A stretch of 5,775 bases of DNA from an uncultured Kiloniellales bacterium (GTDB taxonomy: Bacteria > Pseudomonadota > Alphaproteobacteria > Kiloniellales > JAKSDN01): assembly GCA_947259625.1 (NCBI GenBank), contig CAMYMY010000247.1, positions 1-5,775 on the forward strand, read 5' to 3'. The number at the start of each line of letters is the position of its first letter. The stretch's first letter is position 1. Shown piece by piece: positions 1 through 4,531 of this stretch. A program made the translations under genes and the position numbers. The notes under the pieces are model-generated. The model saw only the letters and a list, made by a program, of their open reading frames with translations, had not been told where the DNA came from and ran no database searches.

Positions 1-264
1 CGTTGCTTGCGTTGACGCCCGGCGCGCGGCTCGCCTAGGCTGGCCGCTCGGGCGAGGGACGCGATGCACGACGAGCTGTTCAGGCGGATCGAGGGCAAGA
101 CCGACGAAGTCGTCGCGCTGACGCGCGAGCTGATCCGCTTTCCCACGGTCAATCCGCCCGGCGAGGGCTATGCGCCCTGCGCCGAGTTCCTCGGCTGGCG
201 GCTCGAGGCGCGCGGCTTCGAGGTCGGCTATCACCGCGCCGAGGGCGTCGTCGGCGACAGCGCG
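1..264 (+). repeat. Direct repeat, left copy (promoter plus 5' end of M20 gene)
   Basis: This stretch aligns without gaps to 2150-2413 (constant offset of 2149). By hand count 13 bases differ in 264, about 95% identity. The first 63 bases, upstream of the start codon, differ at only one position (60, C against T). The 201 coding bases differ at 12 positions in 11 codons, six of them amino-acid changing. Similarity stops abruptly after position 264, and the window begins inside the repeat, so its true left end is unknown. It is either the relic of an old tandem duplication of the gene or a by-product of insertion of the 265-2149 block. Confidence 0.95.
12..41 (+). promoter_or_regulatory. Candidate sigma70-type promoter, left copy
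   Basis: TTGACG at 12-17 and TAGGCT at 36-41 are separated by 18 bases and lie just upstream of the start at 64. The -35 box is near consensus, while the -10 box is weak, as is common in GC-rich alphaproteobacteria. The same element is preserved in the right copy at 2161-2190. If active here it would transcribe the truncated reading frame and could read on into the gene at 418. This is a motif match only. Confidence 0.4.
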
Positions 265-297
265 AAACCGGCTGAATTTGTCATGAAATTCTCTTAA
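64..297 (+). pseudogene. Truncated 5' fragment of M20-family deacylase gene
   Basis: The first 67 codons match the N-terminus of the intact M20 protein encoded at 2213-3487, with six amino-acid differences. The shared sequence ends at GDSA. It is followed by about ten unrelated residues (KPAEFVMKFS) and a TAA at 295-297. The fragment ends before the first metal-binding histidine (the HID motif near residue 92 of the full protein), so it cannot be a catalytic M20 enzyme. The start codon and a GAGGG ribosome-binding site are intact, so a 77-residue peptide could still be made. It is best read as a duplication remnant, and function is unlikely. Confidence 0.9.
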
Positions 298-417
298 ATA
301 TCTGGTGTTCATTATTATCGCTTCCGTTTCTTTTACCCAAACGACCTAACATCGCACCATGGAGCAGGGCGTCGGGTCGCGCGGGCCCACCACGGGCGCC
401 CAGGGAAAGGATGGTCG
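298..417. other. AT-rich junction and 5' leader of the 418 gene
   Basis: Between the broken copy and the next gene, about 265-350 is markedly richer in A and T than anything around it. It contains a TATTAT (313-318) that could be a -10 box, but no convincing -35 lies 16-18 bases upstream. The local composition change marks the junction between duplicated and unique DNA. A purine-rich AAAGGA at 406-411 is the ribosome-binding site for the start at 418. Confidence 0.5.
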
Positions 418-1185
418 ATGGAGGGCATCTTGGCCGAAGCGCGTTCTCTCGATTTCGCCGGCATCTTCGCGCGGGTCCTGGATTTCCTGGCGGACCTGGA
501 CAGCGGCTGGCTGATCATGGGCGGCGGCGGGCTCTGCCTGCTGTTGCTGTGGCGGGTGATCCGTGCGCGCCTCGCAGCGACGGCGGAGCACAGGGCCCTG
601 CGCCGCCAGTACAAGAAGCTGGCGAAGGCCGGCATGGCGGAGTGGGAGCGGCCCTACCGGCTGTTCACCGGCCGCGAAGGCTGGAACGTTCTGCCCGGCG
701 CCTTCCTGATGGAGCTGACCTCGCGCCTGATCGAAAGGGACAAGGTCATCGATTTCATCCTCTTGGCCGAGGAGTTCGATCAGGCGCAACCGGCGCGGTT
801 TGCCCGTCTGGCCGAGGGCGACCCCGATACGGCGATGCGCGACCTCTCGGTTTTCCTGACGGACTTCGCCGATGGCCTGCCCGCGCCCAAGATGGTCGCG
901 ATGCTCGGCTTCGCCGCGCAGATAGATCCGGAAAATCACTGGGCCTTGATCGACCTGGCCACCGAGCATTACGCCGCCAAGCGCTTCGCCAAGGCCTTGC
1001 CGCTGCTCGAGCAGGTCCTTTCGCTGAGTGAGCGGGCCATGGCAGGGTTGCCGCGCGACCGCGACGCCCGAGGCCGCGCGCTTGCATCACACTCGCGGCG
1101 CCTCACCATCGAGAAGATGCACTCCATCCTCAAGGTCGCTGGCGAGATGTACGAAGACTGCGCCGAACGGGTCGGGGCCAAGTAG
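418..1185 (+). CDS. Unrecognised membrane-anchored protein with TPR-like C-terminal part
   Basis: This encodes 255 residues. I do not recognise the family. The ATG at 418 is chosen because AAAGGA (406-411) sits six bases upstream; the in-sequence ATGs at 359 and 411 are in other frames. Residues about 31-48 form one hydrophobic segment (GWLIMGGGGLCLLLLW) followed by a basic stretch (RVIRARLAA, then RRQYKKLAK). This suggests an N-terminal membrane anchor with the bulk of the protein in the cytoplasm. The rest is helix-rich. Residues about 170-203 (DPENHWALIDLATEHYAAKR onward) have the spacing of a single tetratricopeptide repeat, with small residues and an aromatic in the usual places. No catalytic motif is visible. 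The gene lies alone between the broken M20 copy and a convergent yaiI gene. Its last two codons and stop fall inside a 26-bp sequence repeated downstream, so the natural C-terminus may have been replaced. It is probably a real gene, given sustained codon bias and a good ribosome-binding site. Confidence 0.75.
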   Translation: MEGILAEARSLDFAGIFARVLDFLADLDSGWLIMGGGGLCLLLLWRVIRARLAATAEHRALRRQYKKLAKAGMAEWERPYRLFTGREGWNVLPGAFLMELTSRLIERDKVIDFILLAEEFDQAQPARFARLAEGDPDTAMRDLSVFLTDFADGLPAPKMVAMLGFAAQIDPENHWALIDLATEHYAAKRFAKALPLLEQVLSLSERAMAGLPRDRDARGRALASHSRRLTIEKMHSILKVAGEMYEDCAERVGAK

Positions 1186-1207
1186 ATCCGAGGCGGACCC
1201 GCATCCG

Positions 1208-1275
1208 GAATAACAGGGATAACAGGGACGAATAAGGGACGAATAACAGGCGAATAACAGGGACGAATAACAGGG
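1208..1275. repeat. Degenerate short tandem array, GAATAACAG-type units
   Basis: Copies of GAATAACAG begin at 1208, 1241, 1252 and 1265, with variant copies GATAACAG at 1218 and GAATAAGGG at 1230. Spacing is 10-13 bases. Two further copies are at 1378 and 1387 in the second unit. The full unit is close to GAATAACAGGGAC and the last copy runs straight into the left arm of the hairpin. The pattern suggests slippage of the sequence flanking the hairpin end. Confidence 0.85.
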
Positions 1276-1336
1276 ACAGTATACTTAATAGGCTTCCAAC
1301 ATCTGCGTGCGCAAGTCCTAATAAGTATACTGTCCC
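1273..1336. repeat. REP-like long hairpin, possible bidirectional terminator
   Basis: The left arm GGGACAGTATACTTAATAGG (1273-1292) is complementary at 19 of 20 positions to the right arm CCTAATAAGTATACTGTCCC (1317-1336). The 24-base loop contains CTT and AAG that could extend the stem. It lies between two convergent genes, where it could terminate or protect both transcripts, but no T-tract follows it. The outer sequence (GGGGACAGTATACTT, with AATTATG or AATTACG outside) resembles, from memory, the ends of IS200/RAYT-associated repeats seen in many bacteria. No transposase is encoded nearby. Confidence 0.8.
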
Positions 1337-1345
1337 CATAATTGC

Positions 1346-1416
1346 CCAAGTAGATCCGAGGCGGACCCGCAGCCAAGGAATAACAGGAATAACAGGCCCA
1401 CTGTCCCCGTAATTGC
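1346..1416. repeat. Repeat unit B (71 bp): internally deleted copy of unit A
   Basis: Unit B begins with the exact 26-bp sequence of unit A (1346-1371), then two GAATAACAG units (1378 and 1387), then ACTGTCCCCGTAATTGC (1400-1416), which matches the unit A end at 16 of 17 positions. The whole hairpin and most of the short array are missing. It abuts unit A with no bases between and ends eight bases before the yaiI-type stop codon. Confidence 0.8.
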
Positions 1417-1423
1417 GCTTCCA

Positions 1424-1900
1424 TCAGAGTTGCCCGGATTCGAGTCGATCTCTTTGGCGCTTTGCCGCCTGCACGGTGGTTTCCAGGCGGTTGAGGAACT
1501 CCGAGCGGTCGGACTTGCTGAACGGCTTTGGTCCTCCAGTGATCTCGCCGCTTTCGCGCAAGCCCTGCATAAGTTCACGCTTGGCCAGCGCCATGCCGAT
1601 ACCGTCTTCCGTAAACGGCTGTCCATTTGGCTTGATGGCCAGTGCACCCCGTTCCAGGCACCGCGCGGCCAGCGGGATGTCGTTGGTGATACAGATGTCG
1701 GTTCTTTGAATTCGATTCGCGATCCAGTCGTCGGCTGCGTCCGCGCCCTGGGAGACGATGACCAGTTCCACCAGTGGATTTTGGCCGGGGCGGATGCCGC
1801 CATCGCTGACCAGATAGGTTTTCAGACCGTGACGGGCGGCGACGCGTAGGGTTTCGTCCTTGACCGGACAGGCGTCCGCATCGACGTAAATGTCCACCAT
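1424..1900 (-). CDS. yaiI: YaiI/YqxD family protein (UPF0178, DUF188)
   Basis: This encodes 158 residues, close to the usual length of about 150 for this family. The N-terminal signature DADACPVK (residues 7-14) is the family hallmark. It is followed by SDGG (32-35), GADAADDWI (52-60), ITNDIPLA (71-78) and the C-terminal GGPKPF...DRSEFLNRL (122-139). The conserved aspartates D7, D9 and D74 fit the PIN-like nuclease fold assigned to the family, although its biochemical role is not established as far as I know. The ATG at 1900 is supported by the family start and a weak AGGG (1906-1909 on the complement). It converges on the 418 gene with only repeats between. About 45 of its 158 codons end in A or T by hand count, far more than in the operon to the right, which suggests a different origin or expression class. 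The gene appears intact. Confidence 0.93.
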   Translation of the reverse strand: MVDIYVDADACPVKDETLRVAARHGLKTYLVSDGGIRPGQNPLVELVIVSQGADAADDWIANRIQRTDICITNDIPLAARCLERGALAIKPNGQPFTEDGIGMALAKRELMQGLRESGEITGGPKPFSKSDRSEFLNRLETTVQAAKRQRDRLESGQL

Positions 1901-2149
1901 AATGGCCCTAACAATCGTTCAACCGGCATTTCCCAAACAACCTCCAAATCCATGGTGACGGTACCCAAATCCCACCGCCAATGGAATAGTTCACTCTTCG
2001 TTGCCGTCCGACCAGCCAGTGTTTCTTCCTGGCTATCTCCGGCTCAATCATCGCACCGGAAAGATGGCCGTTTTCGGACGATAGGCCGACAGGGGGGTCC
2101 GCTTCGTGCCTTCAGCACGTCCAAATTCGAACCGGCACACTTGCCCGCT
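1901..2149. other. Gene-free region between yaiI and the right repeat copy
   Basis: I see no convincing gene here. The open frames crossing it have no ribosome-binding site and no recognisable product. It should contain the yaiI promoter (reading left), but I cannot point to good boxes. A small perfect hairpin, CGTGC-CTTCA-GCACG, lies at 2105-2119. The sequence CAAATTCGAACCGG near 2122-2135 is an imperfect inverted match to the left end of the unique block at about 267-281. Confidence 0.6.
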
Positions 2150-2160
2150 CGTTGCTTGCG

Positions 2161-2190
2161 TTGACGCCCGGCGCGCGGCTCGCCTAGGCT
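2161..2190 (+). promoter_or_regulatory. Candidate sigma70-type promoter of the M20-P1-SBP operon
   Basis: TTGACG (2161-2166) and TAGGCT (2185-2190) are 18 bases apart, placing a start of transcription near 2197 and giving a short leader of about 16 bases. The element is identical in the left repeat copy, where the upstream region has changed far less than the coding part, which is consistent with selection on it. The -10 box matches consensus only partly. Confidence 0.45.
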
Positions 2191-2202
2191 GGCCGCTCGG
2201 GC

Positions 2203-2208
2203 GAGGGA
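2203..2208 (+). promoter_or_regulatory. Ribosome-binding site of the M20 gene, with nearby out-of-frame ATG
   Basis: GAGGGA lies four bases before the ATG at 2213. In this copy a T at 2209 (C at position 60 in the left copy) creates an extra ATG at 2208. That frame stops after about 20 codons. It touches the ribosome-binding site, so the spacing favours 2213 as the true start. Confidence 0.6.
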
Positions 2209-2212
2209 TGCG

Positions 2213-3487
2213 ATGCACGACGAGCTGTTCAGGCGGATCGAGGACAAGACCGACGAAGTCGTCGCGTTGACGCGCGAGCTGATCGGCTTTCCCACGATCA
2301 ATCCGCCGGGCGAGGGCTATGCGCCTTGCGCCGAGTTCCTCGGCCGGCGGCTCGAGGGTCGCGGCTTCGAGGTCGCCTATCACCGGGCCGAGGGCGTGGT
2401 CGGCGACAGCGCGCGCTATCCCAGGACCAACGTGGTGGCGCGCTTCGAGGGCCGGGGGCCGGGCCCTTGCGTCCACTTCAACGGCCATATCGACGTGGTG
2501 CCGCCGGGTCGGGGCTGGTCCATGGATCCCTTCGCCGGCGAGGTCCGCGACGGCAAGGTCTACGGGCGCGGCGCCTGCGACATGAAAGGCGGGATCGCCG
2601 CCGCGGTGATCGCGCTCGAGGCGATCCTCGAGGCCGGCTTCGATTTCCCCGGGGCGATCGAGGTCTCCGGCACCGTGGACGAGGAGTCCGGCGGCTTCGC
2701 CGGCGTCGCCTATCTGGCCGAGCAAGGCTTCTTCTCGCGGCCGCGGGTCGACCACGTGATCATTCCCGAGCCGCTCAACGTCGACCGGGTCTGCATCGGC
2801 CACCGCGGCGTCTGGTGGGCCGAGATCGAGACGAAAGGCCGGGTCGCCCACGGCTCCATGCCCTTCCTTGGCGACTGCGCGGTCAGGCACATGGGCGCGT
2901 TTCTGGAGCGCATCGAGCGCGAGCTGCTGCCGGCCCTGGCGCAGAAGCGCACGAAAATGCCGGTGGTGCCCGAGGGCGCGCGCCAGTCGACTCTGAACGT
3001 CAACTCGATTCACGGCGGCCTAGCCGAGGACTTCGACGGCCTGCCGGCCCCAATGGTGCCCGACAGCTGCCGCATGGTGATCGACCGGCGCTACCTGATC
3101 GAGGAGGACCCGAAAGAGGTCAAGGCCGAGGTCGTGGCGATCCTGGACGCGCTCGGCCGCGAGCGGCCGGGCTTCGCCTACGACCTGCGCGACGTCCTCG
3201 AGTTCGCGCCGACCCTGACCGATGCCGACGCGCCGGTGGTGCGCGCGGTCGCGGCCGGGATCGAGGAGGTCCTGGGCCGGCCGGCCGAGCGGGTCGTCTC
3301 GCCGGGCACCTACGACCAGAAGCACGTCGTGCGCATCGGCAAGCTGAAGGACTGCATCGCCTACGGCCCGGGGATCCTCGACCTGGCGCACCAGCCGGAC
3401 GAATACGTGGCGATCGACGACATGGTGGCCTCCGCCAAGGTCATGGCCGTGGCGACGCTGGCCCTGCTGATGGGGGCGGCGGCGTGA
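2213..3487 (+). CDS. M20-family ArgE/DapE-type deacylase (zinc amidohydrolase)
   Basis: This encodes 424 residues, normal for M20 enzymes that hydrolyse an N-acyl or peptide bond with two zinc ions in the cytoplasm. All expected metal and catalytic residues are visible: H92 and D94 (NGHIDVVPPG), D123 (GRGACDMKGG), the general base and metal ligand E157-E158 (VDEESGG), E186 (IIPEP) and H393 (LAHQPDEYV). The lid/dimerisation domain spans roughly residues 195-310, with H213 (VAHGS) as the usual active-site histidine supplied across the dimer. The start at 2213 has GAGGGA just upstream. There is no signal peptide. It overlaps the next gene by GTGA, so the two are translationally coupled. Family members include acetylornithine deacetylase, succinyl-diaminopimelate desuccinylase and many peptidases or deacylases. 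The operon context (P1 peptidase and peptide-binding protein) points to catabolism of an imported amide or peptide rather than to arginine or lysine biosynthesis. The exact substrate cannot be read from sequence. Confidence 0.93.
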   Translation: MHDELFRRIEDKTDEVVALTRELIGFPTINPPGEGYAPCAEFLGRRLEGRGFEVAYHRAEGVVGDSARYPRTNVVARFEGRGPGPCVHFNGHIDVVPPGRGWSMDPFAGEVRDGKVYGRGACDMKGGIAAAVIALEAILEAGFDFPGAIEVSGTVDEESGGFAGVAYLAEQGFFSRPRVDHVIIPEPLNVDRVCIGHRGVWWAEIETKGRVAHGSMPFLGDCAVRHMGAFLERIERELLPALAQKRTKMPVVPEGARQSTLNVNSIHGGLAEDFDGLPAPMVPDSCRMVIDRRYLIEEDPKEVKAEVVAILDALGRERPGFAYDLRDVLEFAPTLTDADAPVVRAVAAGIEEVLGRPAERVVSPGTYDQKHVVRIGKLKDCIAYGPGILDLAHQPDEYVAIDDMVASAKVMAVATLALLMGAAA

Positions 3488-4512
3488 TCCAGACCGGCCC
3501 GCGTAACCTGATCACCGACGTCGCGGGTGTCCTGGTCGGCAACGCGGAAGACGCCGGCTTGCGCAGCGGCACCACGGTCGTGCTCGCCGATGCGCCCATG
3601 ACCGCGGCGGTCGACGTGCGCGGCGGCGGGCCCGGGACGCGCGAGACGGACGCCCTGGACCCGAGCTGCCTGGTCGAGGCGGTCGACGCCGTGGTGCTGA
3701 GCGGCGGTTCCGCCTATGGCCTGGACGCGGCCGGCGGCGTGATGTCCTGGCTTGGCGCGCGCGGGCGGGGCTTCAAGGTCGGCGACGCCGTGATCCCCAT
3801 CGTACCCTCGGCGATCCTTTTCGACCTCTTGAACGGCGGGGACACGGACTGGGGCGAGACGCCGCCCTACCGTGCGCTGGGGACCCGCGCGGCCGAGAGC
3901 GCCGCGGCGGACTTCGCGCTCGGCAACGCCGGGGCCGGCCTGGGCGCGGTGGCCGGCGGCGTCAAGGGAGGGCTGGGCAGCGCGTCCTTCGTCTTCGAGG
4001 GTAGCGACGGCACGGAGCTTACGGTCGGCGCCCTGACCGTGGCCAACCCCTTCGGCGCGACCGTCATGCCGGGAACGCGGACATTCTGGGCCTGGGCCCT
4101 TGAGCAGAAGGGCGAGCTGGGCGGGCAGGCGCCGCCGGCCGGTCCGCTGGCGGAGCCGGAACTGGACTATCCCTTGGCGGGCTCCCCGGCCGCCAACACG
4201 ACCCTCGTCGTGGTCGCCACCGACGCGGCCCTGACCAAGGCCCAGGCGGGGCGCATCGCGATCATGGCCCAGGACGGCGTCGCCCGGGCGATCCGGCCGG
4301 TCCACACGCCCTTCGACGGCGACACGGTCTTCGTGGTCTCGACCGGCGCCCGGCCGCTCGCGGATCCACTCGGCGACATTGCCAAGCTGGGCATGTTGGC
4401 GGCAGACTGCACGGCCCGGGCGATTGCCAGGGGCGTCTACGAGGCCGAAGGGCTCGGCGCCTATCCCGGATACCGCGCGCCCGGGAAGCAGGATTCAGGT
4501 ACGAACCGATGA
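3484..4512 (+). CDS. P1-family (DmpA/ThnT-like) self-processing peptidase or amidohydrolase
   Basis: This encodes 342 residues from a GTG that overlaps the previous TGA as GTGA; a G-rich run at 3472-3476 may serve as ribosome-binding site. Family signatures are clear: NLITDVAGVLVGN (8-20), GGGPGTRETD (47-56), VVLSGGSAYGLDAAGGVM (70-87) and VIPIVPSAILFDL (103-115). Members are N-terminal nucleophile hydrolases made as one chain that cuts itself into alpha and beta subunits. The predicted cut is N238|T239 (AANTTLVVVATDA), leaving Thr239 as nucleophile. DmpA uses Gly-Ser at this place, whereas the pantetheine hydrolase ThnT uses Asn-Thr, as here. Known activities include aminopeptidase, D-esterase, beta-peptidyl aminopeptidase and pantetheine hydrolase. 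No signal peptide is seen, so a cytoplasmic role alongside the M20 enzyme is likely. The family call is firm; the substrate is open, with beta-alanyl or small amide compounds plausible. Confidence 0.92.
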   Translation: MIQTGPRNLITDVAGVLVGNAEDAGLRSGTTVVLADAPMTAAVDVRGGGPGTRETDALDPSCLVEAVDAVVLSGGSAYGLDAAGGVMSWLGARGRGFKVGDAVIPIVPSAILFDLLNGGDTDWGETPPYRALGTRAAESAAADFALGNAGAGLGAVAGGVKGGLGSASFVFEGSDGTELTVGALTVANPFGATVMPGTRTFWAWALEQKGELGGQAPPAGPLAEPELDYPLAGSPAANTTLVVVATDAALTKAQAGRIAIMAQDGVARAIRPVHTPFDGDTVFVVSTGARPLADPLGDIAKLGMLAADCTARAIARGVYEAEGLGAYPGYRAPGKQDSGTNR

Positions 4513-4524
4513 AGGGGAGGAAGG
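4513..4524 (+). promoter_or_regulatory. Strong ribosome-binding site of the solute-binding protein gene
   Basis: The purine run AGGGGAGGAAGG ends seven bases before the ATG at 4532. It is the strongest Shine-Dalgarno in the operon, which fits the high protein level that a periplasmic binding protein needs relative to the enzymes encoded on the same message. Confidence 0.7.
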
Positions 4525-4531
4525 CAAAGCC

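Larger units (their letters stand above)
1178..1345. repeat. Repeat unit A (168 bp): 26-bp repeat, GAATAACAG array, hairpin
   Basis: Unit A contains, in order, a 26-bp sequence (1178-1203), a run of degenerate GAATAACAG(GGAC) units, a long hairpin (1273-1336) and the end sequence ACTGTCCCCATAATTGC (1329-1345). The 26-bp sequence recurs exactly at 1346-1371, immediately after this unit ends. The end sequence recurs with one mismatch at 1400-1416. So 1178-1345 and 1346-1416 are two tandem copies of one unit, the second lacking the hairpin. The unit starts inside the last codons of the 418 gene and includes its TAG stop. Confidence 0.85.
2150..2413 (+). repeat. Direct repeat, right copy
   Basis: This is the counterpart of 1-264, about 95% identical without gaps. 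It covers the promoter, ribosome-binding site and first 67 codons of the intact M20 gene. It continues seamlessly into the complete coding sequence, so this is the copy that belongs to the functional gene. Recombination between the two copies would remove 2149 bp carrying the 418 gene and yaiI. Confidence 0.95.

Noticed and set aside
411..1031. Alternative plus-strand frame overlapping the 418 gene
   Set aside because: Its product is Arg/Gly/Pro-rich, and the ATG at 411 overlaps the ribosome-binding site of the better frame starting at 418.
1208..1395. Possible CRISPR array from the repeated GAATAACAG units
   Set aside because: The units are only about 9-13 bp, degenerate, and separated by one to a few bases. 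There are no spacers of constant length and no cas genes.
2121..2140. TTCGAA sequence resembling a tRNA T-loop
   Set aside because: The flanking bases do not form the five-pair T stem on either strand, and no acceptor or anticodon arm can be drawn.
1952..2164. Small plus-strand frame of 70 codons
   Set aside because: It has no ribosome-binding site and no family resemblance, and it runs into the promoter region of the M20 gene.
2048..3013. Open frame of 321 codons on the minus strand
   Set aside because: It is antisense to the M20 gene with no ribosome-binding site or recognisable motif, and its composition is typical of a shadow frame.
2326..3483. Open stretch upstream of the P1 gene in its own frame, apparently giving a 728-residue protein
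   Set aside because: The first part overlaps the M20 gene and reads as Arg/Gly-rich noise. Similarity to the P1 family begins right at the GTG at 3484.
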